A model generated the notes under the pieces. That model worked only from the letters and a program-made list of their open reading frames with translations, did not search any database and was not told where the DNA came from. Source: Oopsacas minuta (taxonomy: Eukaryota; Porifera; Hexactinellida; Lyssacinosida; Leucopsacidae). Taken from it: a DNA stretch of 64,000 nucleotides. The position numbers and the translations under genes were made by a program. Position 1 is the stretch's first letter; every line of letters begins with the position of its first letter. This document shows positions 51,107 through 63,156 of this stretch, one piece after another. The DNA lies in assembly GCA_024704765.1 (NCBI GenBank), contig JAKMXF010000304.1:273909-337908 (forward strand). Direction: 5' to 3'.

Positions 51107-52241
51107 GTGTTGCACATGACCTTGCGAATGTGCAAAGTTGCGCAGTGGTTCAGTTTCGCCTCAGTCATGGTAGTGTGAAGACACGTCTTAATCCGCTTGA
51201 GGGCGGAGAAAGAACGTCCTGGGCTGCACGTAGTCGCCGGAGCCACGAGGTAGGTGCAAAGCATTGTGTGAGCATCCTTCGTCATGACAGCTAGCATATC
51301 GTTAGACGCATAGACAACTGCGAGACTTTCGACCGACAGCTTGACCATGTCCATGCGGGCGATGGCCTTCATGTTGTGCAGAGTCGTGATCTGATAGCCA
51401 AAGATGTATTTGGTGTGGTCATCCGAGAGGTCGTCCTTGTAACGTTCAAAAACGGCACTCATCGCTGCGGTCGCCCCAGGTGGGCACTACGCCTCTTCAA
51501 TTTCCTGCAGTACAGTCAATTCTTCACTGGGTCCCGCACGAGAATGAACTGCAGGGCTTTACTGTGGAACATCTCGTAGAGATTGTTATAACTCTGAAAG
51601 GTTTTAATTGACAGTATCCCGATCATCCGTCGTACGCACTGCACAGACATTTTATTACTCTGGATCTTCGTAAGCATTGGATTGGTTACGAGGTAGAGGG
51701 AATCCAACAACCGAACTATAGTAAATATGAAACTTGCGAGTTGGTTGACGAGACTGCGAGCCTTCGATTTAATAGCCGCAGGGACTGTAGTGTCATTAGT
51801 TTGATCTGCCAGCCAGTCGATAATCTCACCGTACTGCTCTAGGAATGACGAGATAGCTGGTCCGCGGATTGTCCAACGAGTAGGCATAGGTCTGAGGCCA
51901 GCAAAAATGTGTCTTTCCCTCTCCTCGTTGAAGCGGTCCATAAAGATTTTGAAAGAGGCCTTACAACGCAGAGACCACAAAATAGATCGACAGTCTGCCC
52001 CAAAGATTCTATAGCATCGATCAGCCACTCATGGGGAAAACTTGCGTCCTTGAATATCAAGTTCTGGGTTGTAACCACTACAGTAACTGAACCTGGCTGG
52101 AGGGATTCAGCCAGGATTTTCGTCTTACCCCGCCCCGGGCGACTCGCATATTCGATGCGCGCCATCATACCCCTGAGCCCTACAGTTCTCCATAGACAAC
52201 CTGTGAGAAGCCACAAGATTCTTGAGTGTAGTGGGTATAGT

Positions 52242-55234
52242 CAGTAGCGTAGCCAGACCTTGAGCTCAATCTGGGCATACCTGGGGCACTAAATCACTTT
52301 TAGTTCTTGGCAGTACAAGTCATTCAAACAATCAACTATGATAATAATAGTGTATATTATCCAATAAGTAATTCTAACTCTATAAATAATTCTAGCAATT
52401 TACAAAGTATTACTAATCACAACAAGCATATCCTGCGATTCTTGTGCTGAAAAGCAAACCGATCCACAACCACTTCTAATGGAAGACTAGAAGCAATATC
52501 GCTTTCATAGACAAAATGGCTAGATTATTAAGCCTTAATAGGCTCATGGTGAGCGCAGATAAGTCTTCGTTCGTTTGAGAGAGGAAAATGAACGCTCACA
52601 AGCTACACTACTAACAGCAATAGTTAACGCTATGTCTAGTAACCGTAACAACTCTGGAAAGGCTGCCTTCAGTGATCCTAGTTTGTCAATAACGTCATGA
52701 ATATCTTACATGTGTTGATTTCTCAGAACTTTCTTCGCCTGCATCAACTCAATTTGTACATCTTCCTCGAAAATTTTGTAATTTACAAGCATATGCTTGA
52801 TCGTGGCAAAGTCAAAAAAATTATTTGACTTGGGAGTGCAAGCTGAAATTCCTTTCATTCACAACTTTGATTCGTTATTAAAACCCTTGTTTAATTAATC
52901 TGTCATGCAATCAAGCACACGATAATAGATGCCAACGCGGTATTGATCTTCAGTTGAAAGCTCTTCTCGATGTCCAACGGTAGTAGTGAGTAAGACATCA
53001 CACAGTTTAGCAAGTTATTTATGCTTTCTTTTTCGTGGTAAACTGCTTATTTCGATATCGTGATCATCTGCAACCGTTAGAGCTTCATTCAAATTTCTTT
53101 CCACTGTTTCTCTGATCTGTAAGCCTGAAAAGTTTCAATGGTTGCATCAATCAATGAAATTGCAGCACTAAAATCAAGGTCAGGATCCTGAAGTGCCTTT
53201 AACAAACCGTTCGTCATACTGAAAAGATGGTTGAACATCACTAAGCATAATACGAATAGATATTCAAATATCTGAAGAAAAAGTCCTTTGCCTCTATTGC
53301 TCGATCTCGCTGCACACCATCAGAAATGGATCTAAGAGTAGTTAATAGGGCTCCAAAAGTCTCTTTGAAAGTCTTAATCGCCTCAAAACGACATGTCCAA
53401 CGTGTTTCAATTAGGCGTTTGAGCCGGCGTGGCTGTTTCTCTGGCCTTTGTTCCCCTTGAACTTTCTCGAATAGGGCATTAAACTTCCCAAAGGATAGGA
53501 ATACATACACTGCTTCCAATAACGAGAAGAAGTCATGTGCTATAGGTACACCCTTTATGGAGTCGACAAGAACAAAGTTCAAGCGATGTGCACAGCAATG
53601 AATGTAAAGGACCATTGGAGCAGATACTCTAAATCGCGCCTGGACACCTCCGTCGTAGCACTAACACACATAATTTTCTGGAAATAGGTTGCAGCTCTGA
53701 ATCACATTACAAATACACTTATAGAGTGATTCTGCATCCATTTGTTCTGCAAAAGTAACCCAAGAAAACGCTCATAAACCTGCCACTGTTAACATAGCGT
53801 AAGACAATTGAAAGTTGCTCCTTCCGACTGATATCTTTGGTTTCATCTGCGAGCAACAAGTAAATACCGGCCTTTTGTACCTCATTGGATATAGTCTGCA
53901 AAACCATATCGCCCATTACACCCAGAAGCTCGTTTTGATTTCAGGTGAAGTGTACTTTGCATTCTGTGGACCTTCTTTGATACGTTTCCCCACTATCTGA
54001 TCATGATTACCAATAAAGTCAGTAATGATCGAAAATTTCCAGGATTCAAAGACTCTCTGGTCTCATCATGTCCCCTCAGTGCTATTTCTTGGCTTTCGCA
54101 TAGAAGGATGATCTCCGCAATGGTTTTTGTTGTTCCATGCTGAATGTTGACCTTGTATTCTTCCCAAGTATGGACAGCATCCACATGTGCCATACTCTTT
54201 CTGTGCTCAATCAATCTTCCTTTTTGACCAGTAGCATGTTTCCAGTCCCTAAAACCAACTTGTGTGAAAGGTGCATCTGGCCGAATCAAGCGATTGGAAA
54301 ACCATCGACATAGAAATCAATAGGCTGTATCTCGGTTAACAGAATATTCAAGCCAAGAGTAGGTCTTATACCAATCTGGATTAAATGAGCGGAGTTTTTC
54401 TCCAAACTTAGTTGTAGGGAATTTAATACGAGGTTGCTTTGGTATATCAGATAAGTACAGCGCAATATCTATAGTGATACAAATTTGAAATGTAAAGATG
54501 CATATAATGAATATATGTACATAGAGGGTTTCTATGATATCTCACCTTGACATTCCTCAGTTGTATCTGTGGGGATAGTGCCGCTCTCAAACCTTCGCTC
54601 TGCACTGCTCGCTGTTGGTGAATCTTGTAACTTTGCTTAACTATTCTTACATTCGTCCTCACTGGATGAAGTTATTTCAATTTTGATCAACTCGTAGTTG
54701 TGACTCAGTTTACTGAATTTCTTCCTCTGATGTCCTTGAGCATTCCTTACTCGTTCTCCTTGGGTAGAGGCTCTGTACTCCATAAACTAGTCAAGGTAAT
54801 CCTCTTGCCCATTTGGATGATCTAGTTCTAATTACTAAAGGGAATGTAAACTAAGCGATCCTGAATATCCGAACATGCCCACTGGCCTCCAGTTCCTATC
54901 CCATTACATGATTGTTAATCTTTAGAGAGCTTCGATTATCGAAACTTTTGGACTTGTTCCAACGAGTCTGATAATCGAGGTTGCACTTATTTGAAATTAA
55001 CAAAAAAGCACTCGAAAATATCAGTCTATTGTGGTTTTACAAAGCTATGGTTGAACAATAATAGAGCGGTAATGTAGCTGTATCCATTAGAAAAGAATAT
55101 ATTTGGACTCCCTCTTTAGGATGGATAAACCCTTGCAGCAGCCTCTAAGATTGAAATAGTGAGGTCGTGGGCCCCACAATAGGTGCGACAACCGGAGCCT
55201 GGCCCGGCTGACCCCCTCTTGCCTACACTACTGG
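52242..55234 (-). mobile_element. complete hAT element nested in another hAT
   Basis: The left end cagtagcgtagccagacc (52242) pairs with the right end inverse cagtagtgtaggcaag (ending 55234). Flanks are ggtatagt (52234-52241) and gatatagt (55235-55242), a 7-of-8 match for a target duplication. Length is 2993 bp. It interrupts the frame of the ZMYM1-like pseudogene on the same strand. Confidence 0.85.
52417..54783 (-). pseudogene. ZMYM1-like hAT transposase with a small intron
   Basis: ATG at 54783 gives MEYRASTQGERVRNAQG, then a Ser/Glu-rich region to TTEECQ. A 77-bp intron (54545-54469: gtgaga...tatag) fits with phase 1, and the reading goes on DIALYLSDIPKQPRIKFPTT. The TTF-type finger follows (FNPDWYKTYSWLEYSVNRDT, FTQVGFRDWKHATG), then ECESQEIALRGHDETRESLN-like, ISNEVQKAGIYLLLADETKD, QLSIVLRYVN, VLYIHCCAHRLNFVLVDSIK, RWTCRFEAIKTFKETFGALL, and the C-terminus FPELLRLLDIALTIAVSSVA with CERSFSSLKRTKTYLRS. 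It ends at TGA 52417-52419. Stops and shifts near 54290, 53916, 53615, 53240 and 52555 inactivate it. Confidence 0.82.
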
Positions 55235-56108
55235 ATATAGTCTCTACCGAAGTATCCCCCGTCAGAGTTCGAAACATTGCCACTCCTCGTGTACTAGAAG
55301 GTCATTCGTCAAATACCATATGCATAGACTAAGCTGCTTAATTATGACATCCTTGTCAGTACACTCGTCCGCCATGATTCCAAAGAACCTGGACTGCTTC
55401 ACTTCCTGCAGAGTTCGGTCTGTGATATCATGCGCCAGAATAGACAAGATTTCATTTTGAGATCACCAGCTGCAGTAGTCGTCCCTGACCGTGGCGTTCA
55501 TGTAGTCGTCATGCTTGTTGTCCCGCAAACACATGAGGTCCACAAGTCGTGTGAAATCTCCGTTGTCGTGACTGTGACCTCGGAGAGGTAGACCTTGTTC
55601 TCCCAAGAAGCGTACACAGTCGAAAATAAACTCGACAGACTTTCTCGCATTCTGCTTCTGACTTGTGATGTATGCCTCTGTCATGGCTTTGGTCTGGAAT
55701 GTCTGCCATGCCATCATACACCCCTTGTGCGGATCTACCTTTTCGTGCTTGTTTAGAGCTTGAACTCCAACTCTGTAGTCGCTCCAACCAATTGTTACAA
55801 GCTTAATGCCAATGATTCTGCTTTTGTCAACGAAACCAGGATCTTATTGTTCTATATAGCCCATATGCATGAACTCACCGAAAGTCATCAGTTTCAGGAC
55901 GATGCTGGAGCCAAGGAGGGGTCAAATCCCAGGCGTTGTGGTTAGTGGCGGCACGGCCGACACGCACACTCGACGATCCCACTAGCTCCACATATGGGAG
56001 AGCAACGTTTCCTTGAGCTGAGGACAGTGTCTGCTGCTACTGATCTATGTATTCAGGCGCCTGAGCAGAGGTGACACGGTTCGGTTTCTTTACCCAGAAT
56101 TTAGCCAT

Positions 56109-57324
56109 TGGAGTGTCACACCGGAGAGCTTGTTTTTCTTTGAATGTGGTTCGTCAGACATTGAACAATATCATATGCATTAGAGTCCGATATATCATAC
56201 ATGAAAATACAATAATAAATACTGAAGACAACTTAACGGTTTTAATGAACATAGCTGTGTTCATTTGATGCATTTCCATGAGAATCTTTCACTGTATTTT
56301 TTAAATAAGAGCTCATGTGTCAGTTGTTTCCAATGAAATCTGGTTAGAAGATAACTCTGTCAGCAACACTAAATATATAGTGCAACATTGCATTAATATT
56401 TGCTTGCAACTCCTATATATGATGTCGTTCACACATCACCATACTTGCCAACTGTTCCGATGGCTGGCGGGACATCCCGATTCCTCGCCTCGGATATGTG
56501 TTGACTGCCAATGAGGCTAATATCGTGGCAAAACTTTCCAAAACCCTTAATTATCCCTCTATTTTGTAGTCCAGTCGAATACAAACATGCTACATAGGAC
56601 GACGTCCCGCTCAATTAGAGCATTATGTCCGCGTTTTTCTTAACTCATTGGTAAGTATGCGATTATTAATGAAAATTTCCTTAAATTTTGATTACCTCTC
56701 TCCCTGTGTCATCCATTTTCACCGTTTGCAAAATGAATGGCACTGTCATACTTCAAAAACTACCCCACTCGCCTTGTAACATCAGTTATATTTTGAAAAT
56801 CCCCTGTACATACAGTGGCATCTCGTAAATTCGAGCTCAAGTTGATAGAGTTCCCGGGTAAGGTGCACATGTATTTGTTTTTATTCTGTTACTACAAATT
56901 GTTTAATTTGTATTACCCCCGGCTAAGGCGAATCAATTTTGACCGTTCTTTGGTATTTGTAGCAACGAGGTTTGGTTGTATGTTAGAAACAATTTATGCA
57001 CTATTTAATCGAATTGTTATTGATCCAGCTTCTCTCAAGGTGCGTTAGTGATGTTGGAACAAGGAAAGTCAAACCATTTCAATGGATTGTGAATTACACA
57101 AAAAGCGTACCAGCATCCACTTTTTATAGCAAGAATGCTGACTTAGATGCAGAATAATGATGAAATTTGTAAATTGTTTGCAATTAAATAGGACGCGGTC
57201 CTCTGTGTGCGCGCTGCACCACCTTCCACTCCTGAATCATAAATAGAACGGACTCCTTTAATGCTCTGGATATGATACTATGGGTAGTAGTTATATTTGG
57301 AGTAAATAATTAGTATTAAGCAAG
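56109..57324. other. no recognisable gene; possible pogo-type end
   Basis: At 56813 cagtggcatctcgtaaattc, with TA just before it (56811-56812 tac), looks like one end of a pogo/Jerky-type repeat; a second end was not found. A GC-richer stretch at 56430-56500 and 57190-57235 is unexplained. Confidence 0.3.
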
Positions 57325-57440
57325 GTTGTAACCGAATATTATTTGGCAAATAGTTGAATATTCGGTATTCGGTTGGCTCAAACCGAATATTATCATTAGT
57401 ATTCGGTTGATTCAACTGAATAATATCAATATTCGCTCAG
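57325..57440. repeat. CCGAATATT/AATATTCGG repeat tract
   Basis: Multiple direct and inverted copies of ccgaatatta and tattcggttg in about 115 bp (for example 57332, 57358, 57380, 57399). This resembles low-complexity terminal tracts of hAT-like elements but has no boundaries that I can define. Confidence 0.5.
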
Positions 57441-57599
57441 GCTACTATTCATGAATACTGACATTAAGTTCGAGCAGTTTCAAACTTGGTATTAAGCTTT
57501 CTGAATACTAATTTATCTACAAATCTCGAATATAACAAATATTTTCACCATTCTAAGCACCCTTAGATTTTTCAGTCAATTTGCATAGTAATACAAATA

Positions 57600-57811
57600 A
57601 GGATAAAAATAGAGGGACAAAGATCTCTACTCCCCCAATTATAGATGTTATTTGTATGAGAATGATAGCTTGTGGAAACTATAGGCCTCCCATTCCCCAC
57701 TTCCCAGTTTATAGAGGGTAATTTGTATGGAAATGAACGAAGATGGTCTAAAATTCCCACACTTTTAGAGGTTCCCTATTTATAGAGACCCCACTTATAG
57801 AGGTTTTACTG
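57600..57811. mobile_element. pogo/Tigger-type MITE, one end only
   Basis: The right end acttatagaggttttactg (57792-57811), followed by TA, matches the ends of 11397-11870, and the adjacent cacttttagaggttccctat mirrors its subterminal sequence. The left end is missing or too diverged, so the left coordinate is approximate. Confidence 0.5.
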
Positions 57812-58139
57812 TATCATTAATACTTGATAAACTGGTACAAATCAACGTGATAAGTCATTTATTTAAATATCACTGTAAGGATCAATACCTAATACCTATA
57901 CTACAGAAATAATAATGACGGTAATAGTAATTCTAACAAATGTAGATGCTAACAATACTGAAAGATTTGATAATCAAAGGGACACCTTAAAAGCAATACT
58001 TTTAAGGTAGGTATGAATAGGCCTCGTGTGATAGATCATTACTAACCCAACTAAGGTGAATTCCCTTTCCATTGATTTTTGGAATTGGTCGGTGGCATGC
58101 CTGAATAATACTGTGCTTGTTTAAGTTCCACGCTTGATT
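57812..58139. other. no recognisable gene
   Basis: Short AT-rich spacer between the MITE end and the MULE pseudogene. Its right part may be the 3' end of the MULE. Confidence 0.3.
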
Positions 58140-59676
58140 GTTCTATTTTTAGCGTTTCACAAAACTTCCAAAAGGCAGGATGGTGAGATACAACCGTTGA
58201 TGAGAAGACACGATGTCAAACTTCTACTGAATTTGTTTCAGTAGATTCCATATGCCACCAGATGGTAATTATTCCACATTGAAATTTGAAATAATGGTGG
58301 ATGATAAAGACCGTGTTCATCTTTATTTCCAACATAAATGTCTTGAAAATATATATATACACAGCTAGTGCTTCAGTAGAAAATTGAGACTTAAGGGTTT
58401 CGAATGCTATAAGAACAAATTGAGGAGGTAAGTAAGTCAGTGCTGTCACCGTCCTAACAGTTATTGAGAATTCGGTATTATTATAATATAATGTCTCCAT
58501 TCCTGAACCTTGTGCCTTTCTATAAACAGATTGTGAAAGATGGAAAACAACCCTTAGTGTATGTCCTTGGCCAGATTTCGGTAAATGTTTCTGTTGCAGC
58601 TCTTTAGAAGTCAACCAACAAATATTGTGGATTTGAATCTGGACACAGCTGTTTAATGATCTGCCAAATTTTACGATAGTAAAGAGCTCTTTCCCGACAG
58701 TAGTTTGTAAATAGATGGCAATAAGTATCCATCTCGGAATGGGTAAACTCCTTCAACTAAAGCATGTACCGTATACTGTTGTGCAAATAGGCTAGGAACG
58801 ACCTTAAACGTGCCATCTGCCATGCAAATACTAGAAAACGAAAGAATTTTGTTTTCTTCCGAGCGGACATGATAATTCTATCTATTCCTGGCCGAAAATC
58901 GTTAGTTCAGAAACTAGTTCTACCTAAAGTTTGGATATTTTCATCCACGTGGAGATCAAAAAGATCGGTATGGTTAGTTGGCGAAGGTCGTATTCTTTGG
59001 CAGATTTTTTTAAGCTTTTTTAACGAGTAGAAGAGTTTTCGCATTTGAGAAAGGTTTCCTGACGCTTCTGCAATAATACGGAGAGGATTATCGTGGGATT
59101 CTAGAGTACGTCTCTTGACGCCAACACGAAATTCCAGAACTTCTTCTTTGCCAATCTCTTCCCCATGGCAATGTTGGCCGCTAATTTTCAATATAGATGT
59201 TACAATTGTGTGAATACGGCCATTGGAGTTCAGTATTTGACAGGCCATTGTTGTTTACCATTTGATTCACGTTGGAAATTGAAATATAGGTATTGTATGA
59301 CAGTTTATTCCGGCCTTTCGATGATTTTATTAGTTTAGAATCTGAGTTTTCAGCAAGTGCTGAATTATTTATAGTTGTTACATCAATTGCTTTCGGAGGA
59401 ATTGTCAATTGAAGAGTTAATGTTTTCTTCTTGTGGGTAATTCTGAGATAAAAAGATAGAGCTATCCATGGCCATTAGCATGTCTGGAATGATATTATCC
59501 ATATCAACCATTGCATTTTGCAATTCTATTGAATTCTCTCTAACCTCCCTATATAAGATGTCACTTTGTTGTCGCCCACCGTGGCAATAATTGTAGAAAT
59601 CTGACAATTTCTGCTGTATTTCTACATTATCAATGAATGTGATATCATCTTCTCCTATCCCGTAGTATTCCTCCAC
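58140..59676 (-). pseudogene. Mutator-like (MULE) transposase with FLYWCH-type finger
   Basis: Possible start MEEYYGIGEDDITFIDNVEI at 59676 with an acidic N-terminal stretch. Then a FLYWCH-like finger: KSSKGRNKLSYNTYI, ESNGKQQWPVKY and ACQILNSNGRIHTIVTSI, then GQHCHGEE. The linker has NHTDLFDLHVDENIQTLG. The MULE core gives MADGTFKVVPSLFAQQYTVH, GYLLPSIYKLLSGK, WQIIKQLCPDSNPQYLLVDF, HLSQSVYRKAQGSGMETLYY, FSITVRTVTALTYLPPQFVL and a Trp-Asn-type region. ADGTFK holds the first catalytic Asp and LVDF the second. Several stops and shifts (59400, 58910, 58800, 58620, 58470) break it. No ends were identified. Confidence 0.75.
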
Positions 59677-61316
59677 ATTCTTGAAAATCTTCCCAATTTA
59701 TCAATGCCACCTTTAAACATTGAGTAGTCAATTTGAATCTGTATCCAACTATGAGACTTGGTGTGGCAAGGGTTACAAAAGTATCATTTAGTCCATGCAA
59801 AATTTGTTGGAGACAGAGTATAACTTCTCTATTTCGAAAAGGAATAAGACTCGCTATCAGCCCTTCAACGGGTTTTCCATCAGCTCGAAATTAGTAGAGT
59901 ATGATTACAATCTAAAGAATTCGGAAGCTCAATTTCAATGAGAAAATCCATTTATTCATCAAAAATCAATGCTATGGAACAATTAAGTATCCATCAAGTA
60001 AAATAATTAAAAATACTAACTGAAATTGTTATTATTTACTAGTGTTGTACTATTATTCCTTATTTCTGAATTATGACTATTTTGTTTGTACACATACGTC
60101 GCATTAACATATACACAAATGTCTCTGTACACAAAGTCATACCCTCATAGAATAACTATTAGTTATAAACCATAGAATAAGGGTAAACAAGATTCATTTA
60201 AGTAGATTGACAGATATCGATGTTTAAGAATAAGAATATCTTAGTTACAAGGGCGAATAAGAATATAACGAAATATTATCAATTCTGAATAGGGCGAATA
60301 CTTTTGTCCTTTAATTGTATATTACACCACATCTTAACTAAATTTTGGAATTATTGATGAAAGACAGTTAGAATGGGAACTATAATTAGTATGATAATCT
60401 GACTTCCCATTACGTAAATGTGTGAAAGTCTTCCAAGTTAGTCATAGTACAAATATACAATACAATTATTAATTAAGAAAGGAAATTGAAAATCAATTAA
60501 ACAAAAGATATTTAGAATAAAAAAGTCTAGAAAACAGTACTAGAACCCCTTGTTTGTTTAAGGGAATTGAATTATTGAATACCAAAGAAGGTATCTATAA
60601 ATTTTGAGGCGATTCTGCAGATAAATAATTTCCAGAATTGAGTCAAAGTTGGGGCTCGCATTCACAAAAAAATAGGGAATTATAGACTTTTAGAAGCTTA
60701 ATGCGGGTGATAATTTTCAGTATTTCTGGATAGAATTGATATAGTTACAAACGTTTACATCTCATCTATTGTTTAATATCAAAATAATTGAGATTCAGTT
60801 AGATTTAGTGTAAGAAATATGAGTTTGAACTGAGCCTACTTTATGTAGTACCTATTAAATACCCACTACCAACTCAAAATTTGAATTGCCATAACTCCGC
60901 GAGTTTTCAATATATTTTAATAAATTTTGATTACATAAACGTTCATATGGCACAAGTGTGTATACGAATTTTCAGAAACGAATTCTGACGTTTAGGTAGT
61001 TTATTTTAATGAATTCGTATAAATGGGTAATTGATATTAAATTGTGATAAAAGTAAAACTTTTTACACAAAATTCATATTGAGTAAAATGTTCGCCTCTC
61101 CTCTTTCGAATGGTATTAATTTCGTCAAAATCTGATAAGTGGAGTGGGTTAAATTAATAATTGAAGTATACATGGTCGAATAGTCTGCTAACTCACACTC
61201 GTGATTTTATACTGAAATGTGTGCAGCGAATAGATAAGTGTATGATGCAGGAATCTAACTTTTAAATGGGCGAGCGATACAAAATTCTGGCGTCCAGGGG
61301 AAATATGTGCTCCTTC
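59677..61316. other. no recognisable gene
   Basis: AT-rich sequence with no convincing coding frame and no clear repeat ends. Confidence 0.35.
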
Positions 61317-61399
61317 CAGGGACGTCGCCAGGAGGGTTTGAGGTCACCAGGAGGCCGGACGATGGGCAAAGTGTTTCTTGGGTTTCCCAGGAGCATGCC
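61317..61399. repeat. isolated hAT-type end
   Basis: cagggacgtcgccaggaggg resembles CAGGGGCGTCGCCAGG-type hAT ends. No partner end was found. It lies just before the start of the next hAT end at 61400. Confidence 0.4.
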
Positions 61400-61850
61400 C
61401 AGTGGCGGATCTATAAATTTTTAGGGTGTTAGACTAGACTGTGGCCTAATAAGTCAGGGGATCCTCTTCATCACAATCTGATGGAACTCCACCATTGATA
61501 TACATGTCGTACTCTTGCTGCAAGTCGAGCTTTGCACCCCTAATGAGTATTAATATTGGAAACTGTCCGCATAGAACCAGAACCAACAATTTTTTTGAGG
61601 TGGTTCTTCTGTTTCTGGGTTGGCAATGAATTCTGAGATTGGAGACGTTGTTCCACAACAGTGGAACAACGTCTCCGTCATATCTCGGATTTGCTCGTTC
61701 AGCTCTTTGTCGACCACAGCCGCCAGTAGAGCTAATTTAACCTCTCAGTTAACTTCTCCGAGAGTTTAGTATAGCTCTCATTGGGGTGCTCAAACGTCCC
61801 AATATATTCAACGAAATAATGTATTCATTAGAGAAGGTGATATATTCCAC
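61400..61850 (-). pseudogene. hAT transposase C-terminal remnant with its terminal repeat
   Basis: cagtggcggatctataaatt (61400) is a typical hAT end. Inward on the minus strand are FEHPNESYTKLSEKLTE, KLALLAAVVDKELNEQIRDM, then TETLFHCCGTTSPISEFIAN, NPETEEPPQKNCWFWFYADS, and KLDLQQEYDMYINGGVPSDC with DEEDPLTYW. The ending E-D-Y----D-ED-PL-YW matches the start of the hAT dimerisation domain. Stops and shifts are present; most of the gene is missing. Confidence 0.55.
61641..61676. repeat. perfect hairpin, 16-bp arms, 4-bp loop
   Basis: ggagacgttgttccac, loop aaca, gtggaacaacgtctcc. The arms pair at every position. It lies inside the hAT remnant's coding text. Confidence 0.85.
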
Positions 61851-62349
61851 CAATGAAATATTGGTATTTTGGCATAAAACTATTAATAAAACTTATGTAT
61901 TGGGATCAATCGATGAAGTTATAAAATTCCTACAAGAGTTCGTGATAGTTATCTAATAAATTGAAAGGTAAACACCTGTTGAAATCCAAATAACACGATT
62001 GAGAAGCATCTAACGAATCATTTGACATGAATATTTAAAGATTTGGATTAGAAAAACGTTTGTCAAGTTCTCTTATGATCATTGGAATAACATCTGGTTT
62101 CAAAGGCTGACATAACCCGTGCCCTCGAACTTGGCTCTGACACTTTCGACCGAATAGAGAATCTTCATAGTCAGTTTATCTTCCTATCATAGAACACACT
62201 AATTTGGGATCTGTTAACACACATTTTCTATAGATATCTCAAGTAGTATTGTTTTATAGCCAATATTTGTCCAGCAATTAGTGTCCACTTGATTGAATTT
62301 TCTTGCATAGCTAAGTTCAAATATGCATTATACAGTAGATAACACCTCA
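61851..62349. other. no recognisable gene
   Basis: AT-rich spacer between two hAT remnants. Confidence 0.3.
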
Positions 62350-63156
62350 TATAAAAACACTACAGAGATTATAAAGTTACCAGAATACATCTTGTGATGA
62401 AGTCCTGTTGCTATATCTTGTGTATTAGAATGAGATTGCCCAATTTCTTGAAGAGTAAACAACACAGCCTGAATTCTTTTCAATATGGTATGCACTCTAA
62501 AAATTTGCAAGATCACCAAACTTCGATAATTTGCAATGCAGCCATTACTTTTTGGTTGGGATATAATTCTTTCTGTATTATCTCAAACAGCTCTTTATTT
62601 TTTGATACATTGAAAATATTTTTAAGCGGTTTATATATATTAATAACAGAACTTGCAGATTTTACTTGCTTAAAATAAGCAACTACCACTAAATTTAACG
62701 GCGAGTAGCACAGTGTATATAGATCATCTCCGGATACATTTCTTGAATTTTTGCAATCACACCGGAATGCGTCCCACTCATGACCGCAGCTCCATCTGCA
62801 CCAAGCGTTAACAATTTTGAAGTTAACCCCATCTTATTTAATGTTGGAATTACACCTTTTTGTAGTTATCCGTCTGCATCTGTTTCAGCATGTCTAGTTA
62901 GCTGTAGAATCTCTCCTTAATGACCAAATTGTATTTCACCTAGGCTACAAGCAATCAGACTGCCTGTGTTTCCCATTTTATAGTTTGAAACTTGAGAACA
63001 CTCATATAATTTGGATATGAGTTTATGAGTCCTGACCAAGTACGAGTATACAAGAATGGTATTGCTTAGAAGTGCTTGAAGTTCATCAATTCGAGACAGA
63101 AATCCAAGTTCAGAATTGACCGCCTTGTCCATTCGTAGTAGATGTGTAACCACCAT
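62350..63156 (-). pseudogene. hAT transposase middle region (ZMYM/THAP0-like)
   Basis: On the minus strand MDKAVNSELGFLSRIDELQA, then EIQFGH and a broken linker, TLNKMGLTSKLLTLGADGAA, VMSGTHSGVIAKIQEMYPEM, and IYIHCATRRLN lead on to SKNKELFEIIQKELYPNQKV. The GADGA-VMSG---GV-AKI--------Y-HC--R-LNL pattern is the hAT core segment found before the conserved Arg-Trp region. Stops at about 62870 and 62690 break the frame. Neither end is visible. Confidence 0.65.

Larger units (their letters stand above)
51107..56108 (-). pseudogene. ZMYM1-like hAT transposase, split by a nested hAT
   Basis: The 5' part runs 56108-55235 and the 3' part 52241-51107. A possible start is MAKFWVKKPNRVTSAQA at 56108. 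Then a TTF-type finger region (WSDYRVGVQALNKHEKVDPH), MMAWQTFQTKAMTEAYITSQ, LPLRGHSHDNGDFTRLVDLM, and TLQEVKQSRFFGIMADECTD. After the inserted element the reading resumes at LSMENCRAQGYDGA, FPHEWLIDAIESLGQTVD (or RCYRIFGADCRSILWSLRCK in frame 1), RPMPTRWTIRGPAI, and VAPATTCSPGRSFSALKRIK with TTMTEAKLNHCATLHIRKV. It ends abruptly at the border with the hAT at 48888-51106. Frame breaks are present. Confidence 0.75.
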
